Of a DNA stretch of 64,000 nt, positions 41,808-50,542 are shown one piece after another (position 1 is the first letter of the stretch; each line of letters begins with the position of its first letter). This DNA is from AC-32 sp963719275 (GTDB taxonomy: Bacteria; Actinomycetota; Thermoleophilia; Gaiellales; Gaiellaceae). Made by a program: the position numbers and the translations under genes. The notes under the pieces are model-generated. The model had not been told where the DNA came from. It saw nothing but the letters and a program-made list of their open reading frames with translations, and searched no databases. The stretch is from the NCBI GenBank assembly GCA_963719275.1, contig CAVRBT010000005.1:124001-188000 (forward strand). Direction: 5' to 3'.

Positions 41808-42628
41808 GCCCGCATCGTGCCGATCCGGTTGCGCAGGACGCCGATGCCCTCGACCTCGAGCTCGACCTCGTCCCCGGGCTGCAACCAGCGCTCGTCGCCG
41901 TGTTCGAGGATGCAGCCGGTGCCGACGGTGCCCGAGCCGATCACGTCGCCGGACCGCAGCACGGTGTTGCGCCCGGCATGCTCGAGGATCGACTCCCACG
42001 AGTGGTACATGTCGCCGAGGTTGCCGCGCGAGCGTTCTTCCCCGTTCACGCGCGCGACCATCTCGAGCCGCAGGTCGCCGAGCTCGTCCGGGGTGACGAC
42101 CACCGGCCCGAGCGACGTAGCGAAGTCCTTGCCTTTCGCCGGCCCGAGCCCGACCCGCATCTCCTTTCGCTGCAGGTCGCGCGCAGACCAGTCGTTCATG
42201 ATCGTGAACCCGCCGATCTCGCCGTCCGCCCCGATCACCACCGCCACCTCGAGCTCGTAGTCCAGCGCCTCCGAGCCCTCCGGGTACGGGATCTCCTCCC
42301 CGGGCCCGTAGATCGCGGCAGGGTTCGAGAAGTAGAAGACCGGGATCTCGTACCACTCGGGCGGCACCTCGCCGCGTCCGGTGACCGCTCGCGCGTTGGA
42401 AACGTGCTGCTCGAAGGCATAGAAGTCGCGCACCGAGGGCGGCCGCTGCACCGGTGCGAGCAGCCGCACGTCGTCGAGCGGATACTCGGCGTGCTCGCGC
42501 GCCTTGCCGCCGCCGGTGAAGAACGATTCGAGGGTCTGGGCCGCGAGCTGGACGACTCGGTCGCCCTCGATCCGCCCCGGCCAGCCACGGATCTCGTGCT
42601 CGACCGGCGTGAACATGCACAGGCGCAC
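41804..42628 (-). CDS. Fumarylacetoacetate hydrolase family protein
   Basis: 274 residues from GTG at 42628. The FAH fold signatures are YELEVAVVIG (metal Glu), FTIMNDWSARDLQ and the late SGDVIGSGTVGTG. In the same chromosomal stretch as hmgA and hppD it is the best candidate for the last step of homogentisate breakdown (fumarylacetoacetate to fumarate and acetoacetate). Other FAH-family enzymes decarboxylate or hydrolyse related oxo acids, so activity is inferred. Confidence 0.88.
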   Translation of the reverse strand: MRLCMFTPVEHEIRGWPGRIEGDRVVQLAAQTLESFFTGGGKAREHAEYPLDDVRLLAPVQRPPSVRDFYAFEQHVSNARAVTGRGEVPPEWYEIPVFYFSNPAAIYGPGEEIPYPEGSEALDYELEVAVVIGADGEIGGFTIMNDWSARDLQRKEMRVGLGPAKGKDFATSLGPVVVTPDELGDLRLEMVARVNGEERSRGNLGDMYHSWESILEHAGRNTVLRSGDVIGSGTVGTGCILEHGDERWLQPGDEVELEVEGIGVLRNRIGTMRA

Positions 42629-42630
42629 GG

Positions 42631-42866
42631 CGCGAGGCTATCTCGGCAGGGGCGGCTGTCTCGGTCTACACCAGCGTTGGTTAGCCCGGCCGCGCGGGCA
42701 AAGCCCGCACGACCTCGACGGTCGGCGCCGCCGAGTCGGCGCCTTGGCGCGCGAGGCTATCTCGGCAGGGGCGGCTGTTTCGGTCTACACCAGCGTTGGT
42801 TAGCCCGGCCACGCGGGCGAAGCCCGCGTCGACCTCCATGGTCGGCGCCGCCGAGCCGGCGCCTTA
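42631..42866. repeat. Tandem duplication (~119 bp x2) containing palindromic elements
   Basis: Two units starting GCGAGGCTATCTCGGCAGG are nearly identical at a spacing of 119-120 bases. Each holds GCGGGCAAAGCCCGC (GCGGGCGAAGCCCGC in unit 2) and GGCGCCGCCGAGTCGGCGCC-like hairpins, the same unit as in guaA and at 55969. The array fills the gap between the FAH-family start and the cation-efflux stop. Confidence 0.85.
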
Positions 42867-44210
42867 CGGTTCGGTGTGAACGATCACGTCGGCGATCTCG
42901 GGACGCTCGCTGCGGATCCGCTCCTCGATCTCGCTCGCGCGCGCATGGGCGTCGGCCAGCGAAGTGCCGGGGTCGAGTCGGAGCGTGAGGTAGGCGAGCA
43001 GCCCGTCGTCGGTTCGGAGGAAGCGCAGCCGGCGGGGCGGGCCGCCGGTCTCCTCGCGAACGATGCGCTCGACGAGGTCTCGGTCGGCGTCGTCGGCGAC
43101 GACGCTGCGCCCCTCCCCCGTCTCGGCCAGCGGCTCGAGGTGCGTCTGCACCGCGTCGACCTCCGGCACCGACTCGACGATCGCGCGCTCGACCTCGGTC
43201 GCGACCTCGTGGGCCTCCTCGAGCGGCAGGTCGCCTGGGAGCTTCAGGTGGAGGGAGACCTCCGTCGCACCGCCCACGCGCAGGATGCTGAGGTTGTGGA
43301 TCTCGCGCACGCGCGTCACGCGCTGCGCCGCGGCGAGTGCGCGCTCCCGCAGCGCCGCGTGGTCCTGCGGCTCGACGTGGACGACGACGTCGCTGTCTGG
43401 CAGCGCACCCTGCACCGCCGCCTCGACCGCGTCCGCCGCGGCGTGGCCCTGTCCCACCGCCGCGCCGGGCGGCACGCCGATGACCACGTCTGCGAACTGC
43501 CTCCCCGCGGCCTGCCGCATCCGCAGCCGCCGCAGCTCTATCCCTGGCAGCGAGCCGATCGCCGCCAGCGCCGCCTCCTGTGCGTCGGGTGGAACGCGGT
43601 CCATCAACACGTCAACGTTCAGGCGCATCAGCCGTGCGGCAGCGACCAGCACGAGCGCAGCCACGAAGAGTGCCGCGGCGGAGTCGGCCCACTGGTAGCC
43701 CGCCCGCGCCGCGAGCAGGCCGAGCAGCACTGCGCCCGAGCCGGCAAGGTCGCTGGCGAAGTGAAGCGCGTTGGCCTGGAGCGCCACGCTGCGGTACCGG
43801 CGGCCGACGCGGTACGACGTCGTCGCGCGCAACCCGTCCACGACCATCACGACCGCGATCACCGCGATCGCGTACCAGCGCGGGTCGACCTGCCCTTCGG
43901 CGAGCCCGAACAGCCGCCAGAGCGCACGCCACGCGATGAGCAAGCTGGCGACGACGAGGATCGCCGCTTCGCCGAGCGCCGCGAGGTGCTCTGCCTTGCC
44001 ATGCCCGTACGCGTGCCCGGTGTCGGCCGGCCGCCCGGCGACGCCGACTGCGTAGAACGTCAGCAGCGCCGCAATGAGGTCGGTCCCCGAATGCGCCGCC
44101 TCCGAGAGCAGGCCGAGGCTGTGCGTCGCAATCCCGGCGACCAGCTTGACGGCGATCAGGACGCAGGCGGCGACAATCGAGACGAGGGCGGTCCTGCGCT
44201 GTGGGCTCAC
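42864..44210 (-). CDS. Cation diffusion facilitator with extended C-terminus
   Basis: 448 residues. The first 200 form six membrane helices with LGLLSEAAHSGTDL and NALHFASDLAGSG metal-site helices (HSGTD and HFASD). The last 240 residues contain up to three copies of the CDF C-terminal dimerisation domain, more than the usual one. Substrates are probably Zn, Fe or Mn. A terminator-like hairpin separates it from the gene upstream. Confidence 0.9.
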   Translation of the reverse strand: MSPQRRTALVSIVAACVLIAVKLVAGIATHSLGLLSEAAHSGTDLIAALLTFYAVGVAGRPADTGHAYGHGKAEHLAALGEAAILVVASLLIAWRALWRLFGLAEGQVDPRWYAIAVIAVVMVVDGLRATTSYRVGRRYRSVALQANALHFASDLAGSGAVLLGLLAARAGYQWADSAAALFVAALVLVAAARLMRLNVDVLMDRVPPDAQEAALAAIGSLPGIELRRLRMRQAAGRQFADVVIGVPPGAAVGQGHAAADAVEAAVQGALPDSDVVVHVEPQDHAALRERALAAAQRVTRVREIHNLSILRVGGATEVSLHLKLPGDLPLEEAHEVATEVERAIVESVPEVDAVQTHLEPLAETGEGRSVVADDADRDLVERIVREETGGPPRRLRFLRTDDGLLAYLTLRLDPGTSLADAHARASEIEERIRSERPEIADVIVHTEP

Positions 44211-44230
44211 GCAGAAAGGATCTCAGGAAC

Positions 44231-44262
44231 GACGAAGGGCCCGCCGCCACGGGCCCTTCGTC
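44231..44262. terminator. Terminator-like hairpin
   Basis: GACGAAGGGCCC at 44231-44242 and GGGCCCTTCGTC at 44251-44262 form a perfect 12-bp stem with an eight-base loop, just after the stop of the secreted protein gene on the minus strand. Confidence 0.7.
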
Positions 44263-44284
44263 CGCGAACCGAGTGGAGCAGGAG

Positions 44285-44905
44285 CTACGCGTTCGCGATG
44301 TCGCCGTGGAAGCGCTCCTTGAGGAACGTCCCGGCGCCCTTGCCCACGTCGTACCAGTGGTGGAACTTCAGCCCCTGGTGCCGCGCGTGGTACTGGAAGC
44401 CGAACTTGCAGGCCTTCGAGTTCTCGAAGCACGAGAACGTCGCGGTCGGCCCGAAGAAGGCGGCGATCCAGACGTCGGTGAAGCCGCAGTCGGGCGTGGT
44501 GCAGCTGGCGTTCGGGTCGAACGTGCCGCCCGTGATCCGGCCGCGAAGGTAGCCCTTGAACTTGCCGTGGACTCCGGCGTTGACGGTCGCGCCGTGCTTG
44601 CCCTTCGTGTTGCACGCACCCGGGCTCTGGGCCGCGAGCGTGAGGAAGGTGCCGCGGTCGTAGCGCGTCAGCGTGTACGAGCCGTCGTTGTTGCGCCTGA
44701 CCTTGAACGTGCGCTTCTCGGTGTCCACCGCCCACGCGTTGCCACAGGAGCCGTGGTCGTCCGTCACCACGTCATAGGGCCCGAACTTGCCGTGGTGCCC
44801 GTGCCCTTTGCCCTTGCCCTTCCCCTGGCCCGAGCCCGCCGCGGCCGTCGCCGCCAGCGCGAGCGCGGCCAGGAGCAGAGCCGGAAGAATCAAGCGCTTC
44901 TTCAT
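44285..44905 (-). CDS. Secreted protein of unknown function
   Basis: 206 residues. A signal peptide (MKKRLILPALLLAALALAAT) is followed by a GKGKGKGHGHH low-complexity tract that may bind metal or anions. A compact domain follows with six cysteines and the segment CTTPDCGFTDVWIAAFFG. The conserved-looking C-terminus HARHQGLKFHHWYDVGKGAG suggests a folded extracellular domain. No family is recognised. Confidence 0.75.
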   Translation of the reverse strand: MKKRLILPALLLAALALAATAAAGSGQGKGKGKGHGHHGKFGPYDVVTDDHGSCGNAWAVDTEKRTFKVRRNNDGSYTLTRYDRGTFLTLAAQSPGACNTKGKHGATVNAGVHGKFKGYLRGRITGGTFDPNASCTTPDCGFTDVWIAAFFGPTATFSCFENSKACKFGFQYHARHQGLKFHHWYDVGKGAGTFLKERFHGDIANA

Positions 44906-44988
44906 CTGGGTGATGCCTCCTGAGTTTTGTCGCTTACAACTCAGAAGATCCGGCTAGGGGGCATAACTTGCGGTTCGGCGGGCCTGAG

Positions 44989-46122
44989 CTAGAGGTTGCC
45001 GCGCAGCGCCTGCTCGCGCTCGATGCTTTCGAAGAGGGCCTTGAAGTTGCCCTCACCGAAGGTCGTCGCCCCGTGGCGCTCGATCACCTCGAAGAAGACC
45101 GTCGGCCGGTCCTGGGCCGTCTTCGTGAAGATCTGCAGCAGGTACCCGTCCTCGTCGCGGTCGGCCAGGATCTTCAGCCGCTGCAGGTCCGAGTAGTCCT
45201 CGTTGATCTCCCCGACGCGGCCCTCGACGTCGTCGTAATAGGTGTCGGGGGTATCGAGGAAGAGGACGCCGCGCTGCTTCATCGCCTGGACGGTTCCGAC
45301 GATGTCCTCGCTCTGCAGCGCAATGTGCTGCACGCCCGGGCCGTGGTTGAACTCGAGGTACTCCTCGATCTGGCTCTTGCGCTTGCCCTCGGCCGGCTCG
45401 TTGATCGGGAACTTGATCTTGCCGCTGCCGTCCGCCATCACCTTCGACATCAGCGCCGAGTACTCGGTCTGGATCTGGTCGTCGCCGAAGTGGACGATGT
45501 TCGTCATCCCGAAGACGCGCTCGTAGAACCCGACCCAGTGGTCCATCCGCCCGAGCTCGACGTTCCCGACGACGTGGTCGAGCGCCTTGAGGCCGACCCC
45601 CGCGCCGGCCTGGCCGTTCTCCGTCGACGAGACATAGCCGGGAAGGAACGGCCCCGCGTACTCGTGGCGGTTGACGAAGAAGTGGACGACGTCGCCGTAG
45701 GTGCCGATCGCCGACAGCTCGACGCGGCCGTAGTCGTCCTCGACCCAGCGCGGCTCGGCGATTCCCCGCGCGCCGCGCTGGACTCCCTGGCGATAGGCCT
45801 CCCCCGCACTCGGAACCTGCAGTCCGATGACCTTCGCACCGTCGCCGTGGCGGGAAGCGAACTGCGTGATCTCGCTGTCAGCCCGGAGCCCGCTCGAGAC
45901 GACCAGCCGGATGTCGCCCTGCTCGAGGACGTACGAGGCGCGGTCGCGAACGCCGGTCTCCGGCCCCGCGTACGCCGTGCGCGTGAATCCGAACGCGTGC
46001 TCGTAGAAGTAGGCCGCCTGCTTCGCGTTGCCGACCCACAGCTCGACGTGGTCCCAGCCCTCGAGTGGCATGAAGTCGGTCGCGCTCACATCTCTGATCT
46101 TAGAGCGTTTCCGAAAATCCAT
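44989..46122 (-). CDS. hppD: 4-hydroxyphenylpyruvate dioxygenase
   Basis: 377 residues. Two VOC domains. Iron ligands lie in the first-strand GWDHVELWVGN region of each half (the second is LDHVVGNVELGRMDHW), in GVQHIALQSEDIV, and in the C-terminal Glu of YLLQIFTK-x-FFEVIER. It converts 4-hydroxyphenylpyruvate to homogentisate, the substrate of HmgA at 37.9 kb. ATG at 46122 has GGAG upstream; GTG at 46089 (VSATDFMPLEGWDHV) is an alternative. Confidence 0.95.
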   Translation of the reverse strand: MDFRKRSKIRDVSATDFMPLEGWDHVELWVGNAKQAAYFYEHAFGFTRTAYAGPETGVRDRASYVLEQGDIRLVVSSGLRADSEITQFASRHGDGAKVIGLQVPSAGEAYRQGVQRGARGIAEPRWVEDDYGRVELSAIGTYGDVVHFFVNRHEYAGPFLPGYVSSTENGQAGAGVGLKALDHVVGNVELGRMDHWVGFYERVFGMTNIVHFGDDQIQTEYSALMSKVMADGSGKIKFPINEPAEGKRKSQIEEYLEFNHGPGVQHIALQSEDIVGTVQAMKQRGVLFLDTPDTYYDDVEGRVGEINEDYSDLQRLKILADRDEDGYLLQIFTKTAQDRPTVFFEVIERHGATTFGEGNFKALFESIEREQALRGNL

Positions 46123-46147
46123 AACGCTCCGGGTTGGCGGCGCAGAC

Positions 46148-46172
46148 GGCCGCGCGGCCGAGCCGCGCGGCC
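46148..46172. terminator. GC-rich hairpin in convergent-type gap
   Basis: GGCCGCGCGGC and GCCGCGCGGCC form a perfect 11-bp stem with a three-base loop between hppD and the MFS gene. It could stop the MFS transcript. Confidence 0.6.
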
Positions 46173-46178
46173 TGGAAC

Positions 46179-46198
46179 GGCGTTCGCTAGCGAACGCC
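46179..46198. terminator. Perfect 20-bp palindrome at the MFS stop
   Basis: GGCGTTCGCTAGCGAACGCC is a perfect palindrome that contains the MFS stop codon (46187-46189, read on the minus strand). Confidence 0.55.
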
Positions 46199-47719
46199 TG
46201 GTGCCGGCTGCGGGGAAGTCTCGTCCCCGACGACCGGCGGCGTTTCCTCGAGCCCCCGCCGCAGCGGCACCTCGCGCACCCAGAGCAGCGAGATCACGAA
46301 GACGAGGACGCACAGGAGAGCGGCGAGCAGGAAGGCGGGATGCAGCGCGTTCGCGAGCGCCTCGCGGCCCGCCGGCGGGAGGCGATGGATCGTCGCGCCT
46401 TCGAGGCTCGCCCCGGCAGGCAGACGCTGGTTGACGATCACGCCCATCAGCGTCACCCCCAGCGTCGCGCCGATCGAGCGCGAGAACTGGCTCAGCGCGG
46501 TCGCCGACCCCATCTCGCGCCGCTCGACCGAGTTCTGGATCGAGAGCACGAAGATCTGCATCATCATCCCGAGCCCGACCCCGGCGATCACCATGTTGCG
46601 CGCCGCCTCGGCGTTGGTCGAGTGCACGTCCATCCGCCACAGGAGAAGCTCGCCGATCCCGAGCACGACGGGGCCGATCAACGTGTTCGGGCGGTAGCGG
46701 CCGGTGCGAGAGACGATCTGGCCCGAGACGGCGCTGGTGATGACGGCGCCGAGCATCAGCGGCGTGAGCACGATGCCCGATGACGTCGCCGAGGTGCCGA
46801 TCACGCCCTGCACGAACAGCGGCACGAAGCTGATCGTCCCGAACATCGCCATCCCGACCAGCGCCATGCAGGCGACGCTCGAGGCAACCGTCTGGTTCCG
46901 CAGCAGTTCGAAGGGCAGGATCGGCTCCGGCACCCGTCGCTCGATCGACGCGAAGATCGCCAGCAGGACCACCGATGCGATCAGGGCCCCGACGACCTCC
47001 ACCGAGCCCCACGGGTACTCACGGCCACCCCAGACCAGGCCGAGCAGCAGCGCCGTCGTCCCCGCCGCGAGGATCGAGGCGCCCAGCCAGTCGATCGAAT
47101 GCTCCTGCCTCGTGGCCCGCTTCGGCATCGTCACGAGGATCACGGCCATTGCGACGACGCCGACCGGAAGGTTGACGAAGAAGATCCAGCGCCAGGACGT
47201 GTTGTCGACGATGAACCCGCCGATCAGCGGGCCGGCGATCGACGCGGCCGCGAAGACCGAGCCGATCAGGCCCTGGTAGCGCCCGCGGTCCCGCGGCGGG
47301 ATGATCATCCCGACCATCGCGAGCGTGAGCGGGAAGAGGCCGCCCGCACCGACGCCCTGGATCGCGCGGAAGACGACCAGCTGCACCATGTTCTGCGCGA
47401 GGCCGCAGAGCGCCGAGCCGATCAGGAAGATCGTGATCGCGATGATGAAGAGCGGCTTGCGGCCGTGCGCGTCCCCGAGCTTCCCGTACAGCGGCACGGT
47501 CACCGTCGAGCCGAGCATGTACGCGGTGAAGACCCACGAGTACTGGCTGATGCCGCCGAGCTCCGAGACCACCCGCGGCAGCGCGGTGGCGACGATCGTC
47601 TGGTCGAGCGCCGCCAGCAGCAGCGCGACCATCAGCCCCGAGTAGATCGCGAGGATGCGGCCGATCGAGTAGTGGTAGCCGGGAGGCGTGCGGGCGAGCC
47701 GCGCGCGCAACCTGTTCAC
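46187..47719 (-). CDS. MFS drug transporter, DHA2 (EmrB/QacA) type
   Basis: 510 residues, about 14 membrane helices. LDQTIVATALPRVVSELGG is the DHA2 motif at helix 1; GKLGDAHGRKPLF is the A-motif; a NLPVGV motif is at WIFFVNLPVGV. It should export drugs or metabolites with protons. GTG at 47719 overlaps the EamA-type stop as GTGA; the longer frame upstream is rejected. Confidence 0.92.
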   Translation of the reverse strand: MNRLRARLARTPPGYHYSIGRILAIYSGLMVALLLAALDQTIVATALPRVVSELGGISQYSWVFTAYMLGSTVTVPLYGKLGDAHGRKPLFIIAITIFLIGSALCGLAQNMVQLVVFRAIQGVGAGGLFPLTLAMVGMIIPPRDRGRYQGLIGSVFAAASIAGPLIGGFIVDNTSWRWIFFVNLPVGVVAMAVILVTMPKRATRQEHSIDWLGASILAAGTTALLLGLVWGGREYPWGSVEVVGALIASVVLLAIFASIERRVPEPILPFELLRNQTVASSVACMALVGMAMFGTISFVPLFVQGVIGTSATSSGIVLTPLMLGAVITSAVSGQIVSRTGRYRPNTLIGPVVLGIGELLLWRMDVHSTNAEAARNMVIAGVGLGMMMQIFVLSIQNSVERREMGSATALSQFSRSIGATLGVTLMGVIVNQRLPAGASLEGATIHRLPPAGREALANALHPAFLLAALLCVLVFVISLLWVREVPLRRGLEETPPVVGDETSPQPAPGVR

Positions 47720-48627
47720 TCGACCACCCCTGCGGTCGCCGGAGCCGTGCGGATGCGACGCGGAGGCCTCGAGATGAGAATCCCGCAGGCGATCGCGAGC
47801 CCGCCCACCACCTGCAGCGCGGAGAGCGGCTCGGAGAGGATCAGCAGCGAGAAGACCGCGGCGAGGAACGGCGACAGGTTCGCGAACACCGACGCGCGCC
47901 CCGGGCCGACGCGGCTGATCCCCCCGAACCAGAACAGGTTCGCCACCACGAGCGGGCCGACGATCGCGAAGACGTAGAGCAGCCAGACCGTCGTCCCGAG
48001 GCCGTAGTCCTGCGTCGCGAGCTGGTGCGAGCCGACCGCGAGCAGAGCCAGCGACCCGATGGTGAATGCGACGGCGCTGACGCGCAGCGTCGAGTAACGC
48101 TGCAACAGCGGCGCGACCGCGACCGTGTACCAGGCCCACGTCGCCGAGGCAGCGAAGCCGAGCAGGTCGCCCCAGAGCTGGCCGGAGACGCCTCCGCCGC
48201 CGCCCAGCGCCACCATCGCTGCGCCGCCGAACGCCAGCACGGCCGCGACCCAGAACCGCGAGTTGAGCCGCTCGATCCCGAGCGCGAACGCGAAGAGCCC
48301 GGTCAGCACCGGCAGCGTCCCGAACAGCAGCGCGACCGTCGTCGCCGTCGTCAGCTTGATCGCGTACACGAACGAGAGCTGGTTGAGGAAGATCCCGATC
48401 AGCGCCGCCAGGACGAGGATCCAAAGGTCACGGCGCCGCAGCGAGAACGACCGCTCGCGCGCCCAGGTGACCCCGCTGAACAGCAGCGCGGCCCCGCCGA
48501 AGCGCAGCGCGCCGTAGGCGATCGGTTCGAAGCCATGCGAGATGACGTACTTCGTGACGGTGAAGTTGAGCGCCCAGAGCGTCACGGTCGCGAGCAGCAT
48601 CAGGTCGGCGACGTCCGGACGGCGCAT
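47716..48627 (-). CDS. EamA/DMT family transporter
   Basis: 303 residues with ten hydrophobic helices in two five-helix EamA repeats (first LWALNFTVTKYVISHG, second LWGDLLGFAASATWAWYTVAV). Members export amino acids or metabolites. It starts 94 bases upstream of the divergent small gene. Confidence 0.9.
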   Translation of the reverse strand: MRRPDVADLMLLATVTLWALNFTVTKYVISHGFEPIAYGALRFGGAALLFSGVTWARERSFSLRRRDLWILVLAALIGIFLNQLSFVYAIKLTTATTVALLFGTLPVLTGLFAFALGIERLNSRFWVAAVLAFGGAAMVALGGGGGVSGQLWGDLLGFAASATWAWYTVAVAPLLQRYSTLRVSAVAFTIGSLALLAVGSHQLATQDYGLGTTVWLLYVFAIVGPLVVANLFWFGGISRVGPGRASVFANLSPFLAAVFSLLILSEPLSALQVVGGLAIACGILISRPPRRIRTAPATAGVVE

Positions 48628-48650
48628 GCCTCTGAAGCTATCCAACGGGC

Positions 48651-48702
48651 GCACGGGCAAAGCCCGCACGCCCTCCGGGCTGCATCGCAAGCGACGCCTA
48701 AG
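48651..48702. repeat. Partial palindromic element
   Basis: ACGGGCAAAGCCCGCACGCC matches the first half of the guaA-type element. The second half is GCATCGCAAGCGACGCC, a different hairpin that also occurs (reverse complement) at about 54773-54790, so it may be a chimera of two short repeat families. Confidence 0.7.
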
Positions 48703-48720
48703 CGAGTAGGCTTTTTGCCC

Positions 48721-49005
48721 ATGCCGCAGGCCCAGGTGACGAAGGCGCAGATCGATGCACTCGTAGGCCCCGCCACCCCGCACTTCGCCTACCAGCTGCG
48801 GGCCCGCGTCGAGGAGCTCGTGCTCGACCTACCGGAGGACGACGAGGTGCGGCGGTACGGCGAGGAGAAGATGGAGCTGCTCGACCGGCTCGGCCACGCC
48901 TCGTCGAGGGCGCAGGAAGGCCCGCGCGTTCACCGCGACCGGCCGGGCTGGGAGGAGATCCCGAGCTCGGCACCCGCGGACGAGCCGCTGCCACGGCGGC
49001 GATGA
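48721..49005 (+). CDS. Small hypothetical protein
   Basis: 94 residues starting MPQAQVTKAQIDALVGPATP. It is mainly helical and charged; the last 30 residues are Pro/Arg-rich. It overlaps the SDR gene by four bases, so the two are coupled. No family is recognised. Confidence 0.7.
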   Translation: MPQAQVTKAQIDALVGPATPHFAYQLRARVEELVLDLPEDDEVRRYGEEKMELLDRLGHASSRAQEGPRVHRDRPGWEEIPSSAPADEPLPRRR

Positions 49006-49739
49006 GCTTCGAGGGCGCCTCGGTCCTCGTGACCGGAGGCTCGCGAGGAATCGGCAAGGCGATCGCGCTGCGCTTCGCCGAGCGCGGGGCGACGCGCGTT
49101 GCGATCGGGTACCTCAGGAACGACCGCGCAGCGGAGGAGACCGCGGAGGAGCTGCGGGCGGCCGGCGCCGAGCCGCTGCTGCTGCGCGGAAACGTCGCCT
49201 CGGAGCGCGTCGCGGGCGAGGCGGCGGAGCTCGGGCCGTTCGACGCTTTCGTCCACAACGCGGCGACGGGCGTGATCAAGCCGGCGCTCGAGACCGAGGA
49301 CAAGCACTGGGACTGGACGCTGAACGCGAACGCCCGAGCGCTGCTGACGCTCGCCCGCGCCTGCGCGCCGCAGATGCCCGAGGGCTCGTCGATCGTCGGC
49401 GTCTCCAGCCTCGGCTCGATCCGCGTGCTCGACAACTACGTGCTCGTCGGCGTCTCCAAGGCCGCGCTCGAGGCGGTCGTGCGCTACCTCGCGGTCGAGC
49501 TCGCGCCGCGCGGAATCCGGGCGAACGCGGTCTCGGCGGGGGTGGTCGAGACCGGCGCGCTCGAGCACTTTCCGAACCGCGAGACGATGATCGCGGACGG
49601 CCTGAAGCGCACGCCGGCAGGGCGGCTCGTGGAGCCTGATGACGTGGCAGACGCGGTCCTGTTCCTCTGCTCGCCGGAAGCCGAGATGGTGCGCGGCCAG
49701 ACGCTGATCGTCGACGGCGGCTACTCCTTGCTGGCCTAG
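49002..49739 (+). CDS. Enoyl-ACP reductase-like SDR (FabL/FabI type)
   Basis: 245 residues. The cofactor motif is VTGGSRGIGKAIALRF. The active region is VSSLGSIRVLDNYVLVGVSKAA: the Tyr-to-Lys spacing is YX6K, as in enoyl-ACP reductases, not the YX3K of ordinary SDRs. The C-terminal GQTLIVDGGYSL is family-typical. It probably reduces an enoyl thioester in fatty acid synthesis or a related pathway. Confidence 0.85.
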   Translation: MSFEGASVLVTGGSRGIGKAIALRFAERGATRVAIGYLRNDRAAEETAEELRAAGAEPLLLRGNVASERVAGEAAELGPFDAFVHNAATGVIKPALETEDKHWDWTLNANARALLTLARACAPQMPEGSSIVGVSSLGSIRVLDNYVLVGVSKAALEAVVRYLAVELAPRGIRANAVSAGVVETGALEHFPNRETMIADGLKRTPAGRLVEPDDVADAVLFLCSPEAEMVRGQTLIVDGGYSLLA

Positions 49740-49741
49740 AG

Positions 49742-49904
49742 GGAGGGCTTGACGCAACAGCGACTGAGCCGTCTGAACGCGCTGCTCGCCCCGATGCAGC
49801 GTCCTCACTCGCGCCCGTATCCTCCGGTTACGAACGCTCCCTGCGTCCTTGCCTCGGAACGATCAGCGCGCCCAGCCGCCGAGCGCTGTTCCGCCAATCC
49901 CTCC
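49742..49904 (-). repeat. Structured 163-bp element, copy C
   Basis: Arms 49742-49762 (GGAGGGCTTGACGCAACAGCG is 21 bases; the mate is 49884-49904) match at 18 of 21 positions. On the minus strand the core reads GGCAAGGACGCAGGGAGC, then the stem CGTA/TACG, then GAGTGAGGACGC. It lies between the SDR stop and the methyltransferase start. Confidence 0.8.
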
Positions 49905-49906
49905 TG

Positions 49907-50539
49907 ATGGAGCCGACCGACACGAACCTGCGCGCGTGGGAGGAGGCGCACAAGCGCATCCGCCGCTCGTCGGCGCGCGGCAGCCGCACGCTGCCGAAGC
50001 CGGTGCGCGAGCGGCTGCCCGACATCGGCGGCCGCCACGTCCTGCACCTGGCGTGCGGCGCCGGCCGCGAGACCGCGGCGCTGATGAGCCTCGGTGCGCT
50101 CGTCACCGGCGTCGACACCTCCGAGGAGACGATCGTCGCCGCACGCAAGCGGCTCCCGGACGCAGCGCTGGTGACCGCGTCGCCGGAGGCGCTGCCGCAC
50201 GAGCTGCGGCGCGGCCGCTTCGACGTCGTCTACTCGTCGTGGGGCGCGCTCGCCGAGGTCACCGACCTGCACGGCTGGGCGGGCGGAATCGCTGCTGCGG
50301 TGAAGCGCGGCGGGATCCTCTTCCTCTACGACGAGCACCCGGTGGCGGCGTGCCTCGACCAGATGCTGCACTGGCACGAGAGCTACTTCGACACGTGGCC
50401 GGTCGGGCGGCTGATCCACGCCCTCGGCGGCGCCGGCCTCGCGCTCGAGCTGCTCGAAGAGCTGCCCGATCCCAACCGCTGGGGCCGGCGCGAGGTGCGC
50501 GTTCCGGGCGACCTGATCGTGGTCGCCCGGAAGCCCTAG
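49907..50539 (+). CDS. Class I SAM-dependent methyltransferase
   Basis: 210 residues. Motif I is VLHLACGAGRETAALMSLG, followed by the acidic GVDTSEETI (motif II) and VVYSSWGAL. The N-terminal 50 residues form a basic helical leader. The substrate is unknown. The 3' arm of element C ends two bases before the chosen ATG, and no Shine-Dalgarno sequence is visible, so the start is uncertain. Confidence 0.85.
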   Translation: MEPTDTNLRAWEEAHKRIRRSSARGSRTLPKPVRERLPDIGGRHVLHLACGAGRETAALMSLGALVTGVDTSEETIVAARKRLPDAALVTASPEALPHELRRGRFDVVYSSWGALAEVTDLHGWAGGIAAAVKRGGILFLYDEHPVAACLDQMLHWHESYFDTWPVGRLIHALGGAGLALELLEELPDPNRWGRREVRVPGDLIVVARKP

Positions 50540-50542
50540 CCG

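Noticed and set aside
46187..48424. 745-residue fused MFS protein
   Set aside because: The extra N-terminal part is an out-of-frame shadow of the EamA-type gene; the true start is the coupled GTG at 47719.
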